DNA from: Sphingobacterium paludis
GTDB taxonomy: Bacteria; Bacteroidota; Bacteroidia; Sphingobacteriales; Sphingobacteriaceae
Assembly (NCBI RefSeq): GCF_004364125.1
Contig: NZ_SNZV01000001.1
Span: forward strand, 620,001-684,000
DNA length: 64,000 nucleotides
Direction of reading: 5' to 3'
The notes beneath the pieces were generated by a model, which made no database searches, was not told where the DNA came from, and saw only the letters and a program-made list of their open reading frames with translations. Each line of letters starts with the position of its first letter. The stretch's first letter is position 1. The translations under genes were made by a program, and so were the position numbers. Of this stretch, positions 53,123-61,748 are shown one piece after another.

Positions 53123-53140
53123 GAAGATTATTTGAAGGGT

Positions 53141-53728
53141 TTAAAAGTAGAATTGTACCCCAAGTGTCGGCGCTAAGGAGTTTACATCCAATCCGAATGT
53201 GTTATTTGTTACATCATTTGTTTTGTCTTTTTGCGATTCAAAATACAAACCGCGTACTCTCAGCTCGATCCCTACGTTGCTAACGGGGAAGTAGGCAAAG
53301 CCTGGCGCAAGTTCGACACCATATCTTTCGAATTTTCTTTCTTCAGTTCCGGCCATTGTTTCTGTAGTTTGTTTACCCCAAGCCATAGGAACCGATAATT
53401 GGGAGAAAAACTTAAAGTCACCTTCGCCAATGTAATTTCTTACGAAAGGGGATACGTTAAACCAATTGGTCTTATAGTCTAGATTCGTGCCGTTGTCTCG
53501 GTTGCTCCAGCTGTAACCAATGCCCGTTCCAACAGCCCAATTGTCGCTAACGAAGTAACCCGCAGTTGGATTGATTGAAAATGCGTTGTATTTGCCATCG
53601 ATATCCTCATACTTCGATGTGCTAAATCCTACCTGGCCACCAATAAGGAATTTACCTTGTTCGGTTTGCGCATGGGAAGCCAAGGTTAGTGCAGATACTG
53701 CGGTTAATGTTAAGAATAATTTTTTCAT
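53141..53728 (-). CDS. Small outer-membrane beta-barrel protein
   Basis: The 195-residue protein has a signal peptide (MKKLFLTLTAVSALTLASHA, then Q). It then has about eight amphipathic strands with alternating aromatic residues (FLIGGQVGFSTSKY; WAVGTGIGYSW; FGLDVNSLAPTLGVQFYF), ending in Phe. This is the OmpA-type or OmpX-type eight-stranded barrel common in Bacteroidota. Its role may be structural or as a small pore; no periplasmic domain is attached. It has its own terminator and a long (460-bp) upstream region, so it is probably monocistronic and regulated. Confidence 0.87.
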   Translation of the reverse strand: MKKLFLTLTAVSALTLASHAQTEQGKFLIGGQVGFSTSKYEDIDGKYNAFSINPTAGYFVSDNWAVGTGIGYSWSNRDNGTNLDYKTNWFNVSPFVRNYIGEGDFKFFSQLSVPMAWGKQTTETMAGTEERKFERYGVELAPGFAYFPVSNVGIELRVRGLYFESQKDKTNDVTNNTFGLDVNSLAPTLGVQFYF

Positions 53729-54188
53729 GTTACTTGTACTTAAAATTTGTTAATAAAGTTTGACTTTTAGTCTGATATGTTCAGTGTGTTCAATGTTTAT
53801 GCCATTGGATTGCTTTGTGTGTCATCAAAATGTTTGATTGTACAAGCCATTGACGCACACCCAATTTAATACAGTTCCCTACAGTCTATTAATCTGAGGT
53901 TCGTGCATTAAAATACGAAAGTATTTTATTAATTACGCTTGTAAACCAATCTAATAGATATTTTTTCGGTAAAATTGTCCACTTATGTCAGGCTGTTGGA
54001 TAATTTGTCATATGACTTAATGCCAGATGCACGCAACCCAAAATAGCTAACACAATACAGGTCGATCGCTGGCCAAAAATTCGAAAAGTTCGAGGAGACG
54101 CTAAAGGCGTGTAATTACCATGCGTAACTACATAGGAAAAGAAAAAGGTCCGATACTATCGGACCTTTAACGCATTAAAATAGTGAAA
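53729..54188. other. Long intergenic region upstream of the barrel gene
   Basis: The 460-bp region lies between the barrel gene start and the dnaJ terminator. It is moderately AT-rich and probably holds a long leader or regulatory region for the barrel gene. I found no ORF of note, no clear tRNA and no perfect TAnnTTTG box. A short stretch near 54070-54105 has a tRNA-like GTTCGAG, but no cloverleaf can be built. Confidence 0.5.
54137..54168 (-). terminator. Rho-independent terminator of grpE-dnaJ
   Basis: AAAGGTCCGA (54044 offset, 54144-54153) pairs with TCGGACCTTT (54159-54168); on the minus strand a TTTCTTTTCC run follows. It begins 20 nt after the dnaJ stop codon. Confidence 0.88.
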
Positions 54189-55337
54189 TTATTCGAAATA
54201 TTCTTTGATACGTTCAAAAAATGACTTTTCGCTTTTGCCAGGCTGTGGCTTGAAATTAGCGGAGTCTTTTAATTTTTCGAGAAGTGACCGCTCTTCGGCA
54301 GAAACGGCTTTAGGCGTCCATACGTTTACGTAAACCAATTGGTCCCCTTTATGGTATGAATTCACCTCTGGCACGCCTTTTCCTTTTAAGCGCAATATCT
54401 TACCGCCCTGTGTTCCTGGTTCGATTTTGATCTTTGCTTTGCCGTCTATGGTTGGTATCTCCACGCTCGTGCCTAAGGCAGCATCAGCGAAGTTGATGTA
54501 CAGATCATAGATCACGTTGATCCCATCCCGTTTGAGTGTTTCGTGCTGAACTTCTTCGATAAGGATGATTAAGTCTCCAGGTACGCCTCCGCGTGGTGCA
54601 GCATTTCCTTTTCCACTCATCGAAAGTTGCATGCCTTCGCTAACACCGGCTGGGATATTGATAGCGATGGTTTCTTCGCCGCGCTCCAGACCTTCACCTT
54701 TACACGTGGTACACTTGGATGTGATTTCGACCCCTTCGCCATTACAGGTCGGGCAGGTGCTTGTTGTTTGCATTTGCCCTAGGATGGTATTGGTCACTCT
54801 GCGCACTGAACCCGAACCACCACAGGTGTTACAGGTATGGTACGCTGATTTATCTTTTGCCCCTGTACCGCTACAGGTATGACAATGTACTTGTTTATTA
54901 ACTTTAACTTTCTTTTCAACCCCTTTGGCAATTTCCTCCAAGGTTAGTTTCACCTTGATTCGCAAGTTTGAACCGCGTTGTACGCGACGGCCACCACCGC
55001 TGCGCGCTCCGCCGCCGAAGAAACTTTCGAAAGGACTTCCGCCTCCGAAAATATCGCCAAACTGGCTGAAGATGTCGTCCATATTCATGCCACCACCGCC
55101 AAAGCCAGACGCAGAGTTGCCGCTGTGACCAAACTGATCATAGCGCTGGCGCTTTTCAGGGTTGCTTAAAATTTCATAGGCTTCTGCGGCTTCTTTAAAT
55201 TTATCTTCCGCCTCTTTGTCATCCGGATTTTTGTCCGGGTGATACTTTATAGCCAGCTTACGATAGGCTGACTTGATTGCTGCGGCATCTGCTGACTTCG
55301 CAACGCCCAATACATCATAATAATCTCTCTTCGCCAT
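54189..55337 (-). CDS. dnaJ: Chaperone DnaJ
   Basis: The 382-residue type I Hsp40 has a J domain with HPD at 33-35, a Gly/Phe-rich region (about 70-120, [11 protein letters not shown] and related), and four zinc-binding CxxCxGxG repeats ([32 protein letters not shown]) at about 150-220. A substrate-binding C-terminal domain completes it. It delivers unfolded proteins to DnaK and stimulates ATP hydrolysis. It follows grpE by 3 nt; dnaK itself is not in the window. A terminator follows. Confidence 0.97.
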   Translation of the reverse strand: MAKRDYYDVLGVAKSADAAAIKSAYRKLAIKYHPDKNPDDKEAEDKFKEAAEAYEILSNPEKRQRYDQFGHSGNSASGFGGGGMNMDDIFSQFGDIFGGGSPFESFFGGGARSGGGRRVQRGSNLRIKVKLTLEEIAKGVEKKVKVNKQVHCHTCSGTGAKDKSAYHTCNTCGGSGSVRRVTNTILGQMQTTSTCPTCNGEGVEITSKCTTCKGEGLERGEETIAINIPAGVSEGMQLSMSGKGNAAPRGGVPGDLIILIEEVQHETLKRDGINVIYDLYINFADAALGTSVEIPTIDGKAKIKIEPGTQGGKILRLKGKGVPEVNSYHKGDQLVYVNVWTPKAVSAEERSLLEKLKDSANFKPQPGKSEKSFFERIKEYFE

Positions 55338-55340
55338 CTC

Positions 55341-55892
55341 TTATTGACCTATTACTACTTTAGCAAAACGAACTACCTTATCATTGAGAAAATATCCCTT
55401 TTCTACCACATCGATCACTTTGTTCTTCAAATCTGGAGATGGCGATGGAATCGCGGTAATGGCTTCCTGAAATTCTGGATCAAAAGGTTTTCCAATGATA
55501 TCATCCATCTCTTTCAAACCTTCCTGCTGCAACGTTTTACGGAACTTTTGGTTTACCAAATCAATACCCTGTCTTACAGATTCAATATCTTGTGCCGTTT
55601 GCATGGCCGACAAGGCACGATCCAAATCATCTAAAACAGGTAACAGCTTATTTAAAACATCTTTACTAGCTGACTGTATAAGCTCAACACGTTCTTTCGA
55701 TGTTCTCTTTTTATAGTTGTCAAATTCGGCGAATAATCTTGCATATTTGTCGTTGGCCACGGCCACTTCCTCTTTCAGTTTTTCCTCTTCGCTAAGCGCC
55801 GACGGACTATCCGGTGTCACATTGTCTGATCCAAATTGATCCAGATTTTCCACGTTTTCGTCTTGAATATTGTTTTCCTGTTCGTTCATCAT
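55341..55892 (-). CDS. grpE: Nucleotide exchange factor GrpE
   Basis: From the ATG at 55892 (MMNEQENNIQDENVEN) the product is 183 residues. A longer frame to 55967 would add a hydrophobic stretch foreign to the family. It has an acidic disordered N-terminus, a long helix (KEEVAVANDKYARLFAEFDNYKKRTSKE), the dimer region and a beta-wing domain with the block KPFDPEFQEAI. GrpE releases ADP from DnaK. The gene is 3 nt upstream of dnaJ, and a cluster of TGTCAG-type half-sites lies 70-135 nt before its start, consistent with heat-shock control. Confidence 0.95.
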   Translation of the reverse strand: MMNEQENNIQDENVENLDQFGSDNVTPDSPSALSEEEKLKEEVAVANDKYARLFAEFDNYKKRTSKERVELIQSASKDVLNKLLPVLDDLDRALSAMQTAQDIESVRQGIDLVNQKFRKTLQQEGLKEMDDIIGKPFDPEFQEAITAIPSPSPDLKNKVIDVVEKGYFLNDKVVRFAKVVIGQ

Positions 55893-55960
55893 ATCTAAAT
55901 AGTGTAGCTCTTGATAATACCCAAATGCGATAAGCAAGAATAACGCCATCGCATAAAAAA

Positions 55961-56027
55961 CCGACACCCTGTCAGTCTATCAAAAAATAAACTACCAAAA
56001 TGTCGGTTGACTGATGTTATGTCAGTT
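55961..56027 (-). promoter_or_regulatory. Cluster of TGTCAG-type half-sites upstream of grpE
   Basis: In the plus-strand reading, TGTCAGTC lies at 55970-55977, TGTCGGTT at 56001-56008 and TGTCAGTT at 56020-56027. CCGACA at 55961-55966 faces the first across three bases, giving the imperfect palindrome CCGACA-CCC-TGTCAG. ACTGA at 56010-56014 faces TCAGT at 56022-56026. All lie between the ftsE stop and the grpE start. They are candidate regulator-binding or promoter elements for the heat-shock genes; function is inferred. Confidence 0.45.
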
Positions 56028-56033
56028 TAGCTT

Positions 56034-56714
56034 TTAGATCGCCACTTGATCATATAAGGCCGTGTCAGCTGTTTTCAGTATACGAGCTGGCATATTTTTA
56101 ATGATCTGGTAATCATGTGTAGCCATTAATACCGCTGTTCCGGAGGCTGCAATATCCCGAAGGAGCAATACAATTTCTTCGGATGTTGCCGGGTCTAGGT
56201 TTCCGGTAGGCTCATCGGCTAAGATAATTTCTGGGTTATTTAGCAGTGCCCGTGCAATCACGACGCGCTGCTGCTCGCCACCCGACAGCTCGTGTGGCAT
56301 CTTTCTTAATTTAGACCGTAAGCCTACTTTTTCCAACACGTCCAACATGCGGTTTTCAATAAGGCCGCGCTCTGTCCAGCCCGTAGCTTTCAAAGCAAAC
56401 TCCAAGTTTTTCTCCACCGTGCGGTCATTTAACAAATGGAAGTCCTGGAAAACGATGCCCAGTTTCCGGCGTAAAAAAGGTACATCATTTTCATGAAGTT
56501 TTCGCAGATCAAAGCCCGCTACCATGCCTTCACCATTCCCGATGTAAAGATCGCCATAAATAATTTTAAGCAAACTACTTTTACCGGTGCCGGATTGCCC
56601 GATGAGGTATATAAATTCACCTTGGTTGATATCCAGGTTTACATGAGAAAGCACCAGGTGCTTTTGTTGATAAATATCTACGTTCTTTAATTTTATAACT
56701 GTATTCTCTATCAT
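56034..56714 (-). CDS. ftsE: FtsE-like cell-division ABC ATPase
   Basis: The 226-residue ABC ATPase has Walker A GQSGTGKSS (about 38-46), a Q-loop in GIVFQDFHLL, the signature LSGGEQQR and Walker B ILADEPTGNLDP. The region before the Q-loop and NLDPATSEEI are FtsE-like. With FtsX it forms the complex that activates peptidoglycan hydrolases at the septum. No ftsX gene is adjacent; separated ftsE and ftsX genes would explain that. LolD-type ATPases are the main alternative. It lies downstream of a small conserved ORF. Confidence 0.82.
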   Translation of the reverse strand: MIENTVIKLKNVDIYQQKHLVLSHVNLDINQGEFIYLIGQSGTGKSSLLKIIYGDLYIGNGEGMVAGFDLRKLHENDVPFLRRKLGIVFQDFHLLNDRTVEKNLEFALKATGWTERGLIENRMLDVLEKVGLRSKLRKMPHELSGGEQQRVVIARALLNNPEIILADEPTGNLDPATSEEIVLLLRDIAASGTAVLMATHDYQIIKNMPARILKTADTALYDQVAI

Positions 56715-56723
56715 ATTTACCGC

Positions 56724-56927
56724 TTAAACGTCAATTTTTTTAATTTGGCCAAATGGCATGTCTTGGACAACCTGCATAATGTATGCCGCCTTGTGGCCTA
56801 ACCCGATTTTTTCCAACGATTTATCAGGTCTATCCACCCGAAAATATGCAAGAAGCGTGAAAGCCTCATCCCGCAACTGTACATAGTCTGGAATTTTGGC
56901 TACTCCCTTTACTTTTATTACATACAT
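56724..56927 (-). CDS. Small conserved hypothetical protein
   Basis: The ATG at 56927 gives 67 residues (MYVIKVKGVAKIPDYVQLRD). A longer frame to 56975 adds 16 residues that look non-conserved. The protein is compact with a likely beta-alpha fold and no signal. It lies 9 nt upstream of ftsE and 54 nt after acyl-CoA reductase on the same strand. I believe this is a short protein found widely next to ftsE in Bacteroidota, but I cannot name a family. No function is assigned. Confidence 0.72.
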   Translation of the reverse strand: MYVIKVKGVAKIPDYVQLRDEAFTLLAYFRVDRPDKSLEKIGLGHKAAYIMQVVQDMPFGQIKKIDV

Positions 56928-56981
56928 AAAACAAAGGTAAAATATTTTGTGAAACCCACGCCTTTTATCGTACACTATTTA

Positions 56982-57995
56982 CTAGGCGTGCGTGAACAGG
57001 AAAGCGGGCACGTCTACACCATCCGCATAATCTGTTAATCCCGGACACTGGCTTCCACCCAATGAAAACGTCGAAATCTTGCTTTCTATTGCCCCATTGC
57101 TAACGATGCACTGGATCTTTTCCGCCTGTTCATCCAGCAACTTCGTGACATCTTCCAATTTGCTATATGTTTCATAAAAGAGGACTGCAAGCGGTGAGGC
57201 TATCCGCTGATCTTCTTTGACTAACAAAAACCCGTTATCAAAGTGCTTGTCGCCGTTGATCAGGTAGATGGATTTGTTATAATCGTAGTTATTGCCGTAT
57301 TTAAAATGCTCACGGATCGGTTCAAAAGATGCAATAGCTTCAAAAAAGCGCGATAGGGGAAAGTCTTCGGGAATAAACATTTTAGACACGGAGCGGCAAC
57401 CCAATCCGAAATAATCAAAAATATCGTATCCGAGATGCTGTAATTCCGCTGTGCTTTCTTCACCGGTCAAGATGGCGACTGCATTTCTATTTTTTCGGAT
57501 GATATGAGGCTTCTTCCCGAAATAGTGCTCGAAATAGCGTGAGCTGTTGTCGCTGCCTGTGGCGATAACGAGATCGTAGTCGGCCAAGCGGTCGACTATG
57601 GTAATTTTGGAGGCGAAACGGGGTTCTATACCGTTTAAGGCGTTGACAATAAACGGTGTTAGGCCTGCATCATCTGATGATAGTTTGATTTTGGCATGGA
57701 AGCCCGCTAGCAATACCGACATGATATCCTGAAAGCCGACCAGTGGAATGTTTCCGGCTAAGATAAGTCCAACAGTTTTGTCAGACTCCAGGTCGGGGTA
57801 GGGCGCTAGCCATTCTGCCAACGTACTTTCCTGCAAATTAGCAGTCAACGCTGCGATCTGTTTGCGGGTATTGGGAACGGTATACCAAGGATTTTTTATC
57901 GCAGCAGACTGCAGGATCTCTTCCAAACCAGCGCCGCCGGTCTGCAACAATCTTCCAAGCGCAGCAAAAGCTTCGATTCGTTGTTTCTTTGTCAA
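56982..57995 (-). CDS. Acyl-CoA reductase (LuxC-like)
   Basis: The 337-residue protein resembles the LuxC/acyl-CoA reductase family (aldehyde dehydrogenase fold): GLILAGNIPLVGFQDIMSVLLAG (near 76-98), KLSSDDAGLTP, VIATGSDNSSRYFEHYFGKKP and the catalytic-Cys segment YFGLGCRSVSKMFIP (near 202). It would reduce an acyl-CoA to an aldehyde with NAD(P)H. It is divergent from a dicluster ferredoxin gene 140 bp away, a conserved neighbour pair in Bacteroidota. The physiological substrate is unknown. Confidence 0.87.
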   Translation of the reverse strand: MTKKQRIEAFAALGRLLQTGGAGLEEILQSAAIKNPWYTVPNTRKQIAALTANLQESTLAEWLAPYPDLESDKTVGLILAGNIPLVGFQDIMSVLLAGFHAKIKLSSDDAGLTPFIVNALNGIEPRFASKITIVDRLADYDLVIATGSDNSSRYFEHYFGKKPHIIRKNRNAVAILTGEESTAELQHLGYDIFDYFGLGCRSVSKMFIPEDFPLSRFFEAIASFEPIREHFKYGNNYDYNKSIYLINGDKHFDNGFLLVKEDQRIASPLAVLFYETYSKLEDVTKLLDEQAEKIQCIVSNGAIESKISTFSLGGSQCPGLTDYADGVDVPAFLFTHA

Positions 57996-58012
57996 AATAG
58001 AATAATTTAGAA

Positions 58013-58042
58013 TTGTTCTCTTATTTTTTTCAAGTATCTTTG
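58013..58042 (+). promoter_or_regulatory. Bacteroidota-type promoter of the ferredoxin gene
   Basis: TTG at 58013-58015 is followed after 19 nt by TATCTTTG at 58035-58042, an exact TAnnTTTG -7 box. Transcription would start near 58048, leaving a leader of about 85 nt before the ferredoxin start codon. Confidence 0.75.
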
Positions 58043-58134
58043 TGTCTCTTAAGAATAACTACTAACTTTGTATAGTATTGGGCTTAAGGAGCGAGAACAA
58101 AATTAGTTTATTTATTATAATTGTGAGGTTGTAA

Positions 58135-58485
<351 letters not shown>

Positions 58486-58506
58486 CGAAACGTTAATATA
58501 CTTGTT

Positions 58507-58539
58507 AAAGCACTATCGATGGATGGTGCTTTTTTTTTT
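58507..58539 (+). terminator. Rho-independent terminator of the ferredoxin gene
   Basis: AAAGCACTATC (58507-58517) pairs with GATGGTGCTTT (58522-58532), with one U-G pair, followed by a long T-run to 58539. Confidence 0.92.
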
Positions 58540-58564
58540 ATAACGGTTTTAATACGCCAGACAA

Positions 58565-58595
58565 TTTGGTATAAAGGCCAATTTTCATATTTTTG
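58565..58595 (+). promoter_or_regulatory. Near-perfect Bacteroidota promoter of the symporter gene
   Basis: TTTG at 58565-58568 and TATTTTTG at 58588-58595 are separated by 19 nt, matching the consensus exactly. The start codon follows 28 nt after the -7 box. Confidence 0.82.
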
Positions 58596-58623
58596 TTTCT
58601 TTAAGAAACGAAAACAAGACTAA

Positions 58624-60060
58624 ATGCTAAAAAAACAAGTTGGTTTTATTACCCTTTTTACAGTTTCGATCGCCATTATACTAACCTTAATTTATGAATT
58701 CAATTGGTTTGCTATACATCCGAACTTTATGATGGGCGTTCGGTGGGTAGTCGCCGCAACATTAACCTTAAATGCGCTTTTCCGAAAAAATTTGACCACC
58801 TGGATATTGACCTGTCTTATTTTAGGTGTGTTCGTGGGGTTAGATTTTCCAGATTTAGCCAGATCTATGCAACCCTTATCCCAAGGGTTCATTAAACTGG
58901 TTAAGACGATTGTTGGGCCTATACTATTTGCTACGTTGGTATTTGGTATTGCCGGACATTCCGATTTAAAGTCGGTTGGCCGTATGGCTTGGAAATCCAT
59001 GTTATATTTCGTCTCCGCGACGACCTGTGCGATTTTTATTGGTTTGATCGTTATTAACCTTACCAAAGCGGGTGTGGGGGTCGATGTGGCGAATATGCCA
59101 CACGAGGAACTTCCCTCCGGCGCGACGATGGTTGATGCTGATCAAAAGGCCATGCAACATATTGCTCCTGAAGTCCACGGCGTTTACAAGTTTAACGCTT
59201 TTATTCGAGACACGTTCCCCGAAAATATCATCAAAGCCATCTACGAAAATAAAGTATTGCAAATTGTGGTGTTTGGCGTGATATTCGGTATCGCACTCGC
59301 GCTGGTCGAAGAAAAGAAGCGAAAGCCTTTAGTCGACTTTACGGAAAGTCTTTCCGAGGCGATGTTTAAGTTTACCAATATCGTTATGCTGTTTGCGCCA
59401 ATAGGTGTCGGGGCGGCCATGGCCTATACGGTGGGCCATTTAGGAGTCGACATATTAAAAAATCTTTTTATGCTGCTGGCAAGCTTGTATTTGGCGCTGA
59501 TTCTATTTTTATCATGCGTTCTTTTACCGGTGGCCTTATTCCTCAAGATCCCCGTCAAACGGTTTATTGCGGCGATTAAAGAGCCTGTTTCCATTGCGTT
59601 TGCGACAACAAGTTCAGATGCCGCACTCCCCAAAGCTATGAGTGCTATGGAGAAATTTGGGGTGCCACGCAAGATTGTGTCTTTTGTAATTCCTACAGGT
59701 TACAGTTTCAATTTGGATGGAACATCATTATACCTATCGTTAGCTTCTATATTCGTTGCGCAAGCGGCAGGTATACCGTTAACGATTGGGCAGCAGCTTT
59801 TAATAGCCTTCACCTTAATGATTACTTCAAAAGGTGTGGCCGCGGTGCCCCGTGCGTCGCTTATCGTACTGATTGCTACGGCCGATCAGTTTGGTTTGCC
59901 TACATTCGTTATTGCCGCTATATTAGGCATTGATGAATTGATGGATATGGCACGTACGTCTGTCAACGTGATAGGAAACTGTTTAGCTACGGTAGTTGTT
60001 GCCAAATGGGAAGGGGAATTCGATGAAGATGCGCCATATCGTGATAACGAAGATGAATAG
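58624..60060 (+). CDS. Dicarboxylate/amino acid:cation symporter (DAACS family)
   Basis: The 478-residue membrane protein belongs to the DctA/GltP/GltPh family. Conserved elements are the serine-rich hairpin FATTSSDAALPKAMSAMEKFGVP, GYSFNLDGTSLYLSLASIFVAQ (NMDGT-type sodium-binding motif, here NLDGT), SKGVAAVPRASLIVL and the last-helix segment DELMDMARTSVNVIGN with the substrate-binding residues. It imports glutamate, aspartate or C4-dicarboxylates with Na+ or H+. It has about 60 extra N-terminal residues with two membrane segments before the usual first helix. It has its own promoter and terminator. Confidence 0.94.
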   Translation: MLKKQVGFITLFTVSIAIILTLIYEFNWFAIHPNFMMGVRWVVAATLTLNALFRKNLTTWILTCLILGVFVGLDFPDLARSMQPLSQGFIKLVKTIVGPILFATLVFGIAGHSDLKSVGRMAWKSMLYFVSATTCAIFIGLIVINLTKAGVGVDVANMPHEELPSGATMVDADQKAMQHIAPEVHGVYKFNAFIRDTFPENIIKAIYENKVLQIVVFGVIFGIALALVEEKKRKPLVDFTESLSEAMFKFTNIVMLFAPIGVGAAMAYTVGHLGVDILKNLFMLLASLYLALILFLSCVLLPVALFLKIPVKRFIAAIKEPVSIAFATTSSDAALPKAMSAMEKFGVPRKIVSFVIPTGYSFNLDGTSLYLSLASIFVAQAAGIPLTIGQQLLIAFTLMITSKGVAAVPRASLIVLIATADQFGLPTFVIAAILGIDELMDMARTSVNVIGNCLATVVVAKWEGEFDEDAPYRDNEDE

Positions 60061-60142
60061 CATGGACTGATTCCCGTGCCCATCTGTAGCCGATAGCGAC
60101 GGTTTTTTTCGTTCCTCGAGCAGTTACACATTCTGCAACAAT

Positions 60143-60186
60143 AAAAAGGAGAAGGGCGCCATCAACATGGCGCCCTTCTCCTTTTT
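60143..60186 (+). terminator. Perfect 20-bp terminator hairpin
   Basis: Positions 60143-60162 pair perfectly with 60167-60186 around a 4-nt loop (CAAC). The stem core GGAGAAGGGCGCC is very GC-rich and both ends are A5/T5, so it could stop transcription from either side. It lies 82 nt after the symporter stop codon. Confidence 0.93.
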
Positions 60187-60190
60187 CACC

Positions 60191-60217
60191 AAAAAGCCGC
60201 TCGTTTTCGCGAGCGGC
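60191..60217 (-). terminator. Terminator of the arginine decarboxylase gene
   Basis: GCCGCTCG (60196-60203) pairs with CGAGCGGC (60210-60217). On the minus strand it is followed by TTTTT. It lies 30 nt after the decarboxylase stop codon. Confidence 0.9.
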
Positions 60218-60247
60218 CATTCTTCTTTAATCCATATGCAAAAAGGC

Positions 60248-61639
60248 TTATTGATAACCCAATAGCTTCATAACCTGTTTGGAGTTTTGTTCTTCGCCAA
60301 AAACTTCATAGTTGAATGTCTCGTCGCGATTGCGTCGCACGAGTACATGCTTAGGAGACGGCAGTAAACAATGATGTATACCACCGTAACCGCTTAACAC
60401 ATCTTGATAAGCGCCTGTATGGAAAAACCCTAAGTATTGCACCTTGCGGGTTTTGGGCATAAACACCGAGTTCATATGTGCTTCCTGGTTGTAATAGTCC
60501 TGCCCGTCGCAAGTGATACCGCCTAAGTTTACACGTTCATATTCTGAATCCCAGTTGTTTATCGGTAGTAAGATGTATTTTTGGTTTAACGCCCAAACGT
60601 CAGGCAGATTGGTGATGAAAGAACCATCGATCATGAACCATTTCTCCCGGTCGTTTTGCTGCTTGCGGCCCAACACTTTGTATAAAATGCCGGATGCTTC
60701 AGCCACCGTGTATTTGCCAAATTCGGTGATGATATCGGGTTCCATTACTTCATGATGGGCACAGATCTGTTTTATACGGTTCACAATCTCGTTGACCATG
60801 TATTCATAGTCGAAATCATGAACGAGTGAATCTTTAAATGGCATGCCGCCGCCAATATCCAATGTGTCCAGATCTGGATTCACCTTTTTGAATTTACAAT
60901 ACAAGGTGACATATTTCTCCAGCTCGTTCCAGTAATACGGCGTATCTGAAATTCCAGAGTTAATGAAGAAGTGGAGTAACTTTACTTTAAAATTAGGGTT
61001 GTCAGCCACTTTATTATTGTAAAAATCAATAACATCTTCCTGTCGAATTCCTAAACGCGAGGTGTAGAATTGCGAATCAGGCTGTTCCTCCGATGCAATG
61101 CGAATGCCTAGAGCGCAAGGCTCTTCCAGCTCTATTTCATCATCATACAAGTTAAACTCTTCCTTGTTATCCAATACCGGAATGATATTTTTGTAGCCAT
61201 CATGAATCATGTCAATGATATACTGCTTGTATTGGTATGTTTTAAAGCCGTTACAGATTACGGTGATATCCTTCGTCACGGTTCCTTGACGTTCCAGTGA
61301 ATCGATCATTGGCATATCAAAGGCAGAAGAGGTTTCCAAATGTATTCCATTTTTCAAGGCCTCTTCGACGATGTGCTTGAAGTGCGACGACTTCGTACAA
61401 TAGCAATATTTATATGACCCGCGATAGTTATGCTTCAAGATTGCTGTTTGAAACAAAATTTTCGCTTGTTGAATTTTCTTACTGACAATAGGTAAATAGG
61501 TAAAACGTAAAGGGGTGCCGTACGTCTCTATCATCTCCATCAAATTCAAATCGTGGAAGTACAATTCGTCGTCGATAATCTCGAATCCGTCTTGTGGAAA
61601 ACCAACACTTAAGTCAAGAAATTCCTGATAGCTCTGCAT
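60248..61639 (-). CDS. speA: Biosynthetic-type arginine decarboxylase (fold III, PLP)
   Basis: The 463-residue enzyme is a fold-III PLP decarboxylase of the form found throughout Bacteroidota. PLP lysine is likely Lys83 in YCYCTKSS; other landmarks are GIRIASEE, LDIGGGMPF (phosphate-binding glycines), EFGKYTVAEAS and CDGQDYYN, which carries the catalytic Cys of the dimer partner. It converts arginine to agmatine as the first step to putrescine and spermidine. It is shorter than E. coli SpeA (about 658 residues). Diaminopimelate or carboxynorspermidine decarboxylase activity is an alternative. It is divergent from argS. Confidence 0.87.
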   Translation of the reverse strand: MQSYQEFLDLSVGFPQDGFEIIDDELYFHDLNLMEMIETYGTPLRFTYLPIVSKKIQQAKILFQTAILKHNYRGSYKYCYCTKSSHFKHIVEEALKNGIHLETSSAFDMPMIDSLERQGTVTKDITVICNGFKTYQYKQYIIDMIHDGYKNIIPVLDNKEEFNLYDDEIELEEPCALGIRIASEEQPDSQFYTSRLGIRQEDVIDFYNNKVADNPNFKVKLLHFFINSGISDTPYYWNELEKYVTLYCKFKKVNPDLDTLDIGGGMPFKDSLVHDFDYEYMVNEIVNRIKQICAHHEVMEPDIITEFGKYTVAEASGILYKVLGRKQQNDREKWFMIDGSFITNLPDVWALNQKYILLPINNWDSEYERVNLGGITCDGQDYYNQEAHMNSVFMPKTRKVQYLGFFHTGAYQDVLSGYGGIHHCLLPSPKHVLVRRNRDETFNYEVFGEEQNSKQVMKLLGYQ

Positions 61640-61655
61640 TTTTTATTATTTTTGG

Positions 61656-61663
61656 CAAAGATA
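61656..61663 (-). promoter_or_regulatory. Candidate -7 box (TATCTTTG) for arginine decarboxylase
   Basis: On the minus strand TATCTTTG matches TAnnTTTG and lies 16 nt before the decarboxylase start codon, implying a leader of about 10 nt. A -33 TTTG is not evident. Confidence 0.5.
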
Positions 61664-61748
61664 TACTTTCGTCATGAATACCGTACTATTGGGTATGATA
61701 TTTTTAATATTCATTATCAGAAAGTTATAAAAATTACGAAATAATTAC

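Larger units (their letters stand above)
52683..53140. other. Intergenic region with short tandem repeat and possible dispersed element
   Basis: The 458-bp gap starts with a 14-bp tandem repeat (52701-52737). It continues with stretches rich in TACT/CTAC words on both sides (near 52785-52815 and 53030-53075) around a GC-richer core at about 52845-52945 (CCTTTTGTAGGGCAAAAG and neighbours). The core looks like a non-coding element rather than a gene. A terminator for the barrel-protein gene lies at the right end. Confidence 0.5.

Noticed and set aside
52916..53176. Plus-strand 86-residue frame in the intergenic patch
   Set aside because: It runs across the terminator and into the antisense of the barrel gene, and its sequence is low-complexity (repeated Tyr, Ile, Thr and Leu).
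54060..54115. tRNA-like segment with GTTCGAG
   Set aside because: No acceptor, D or anticodon stems can be paired around it.
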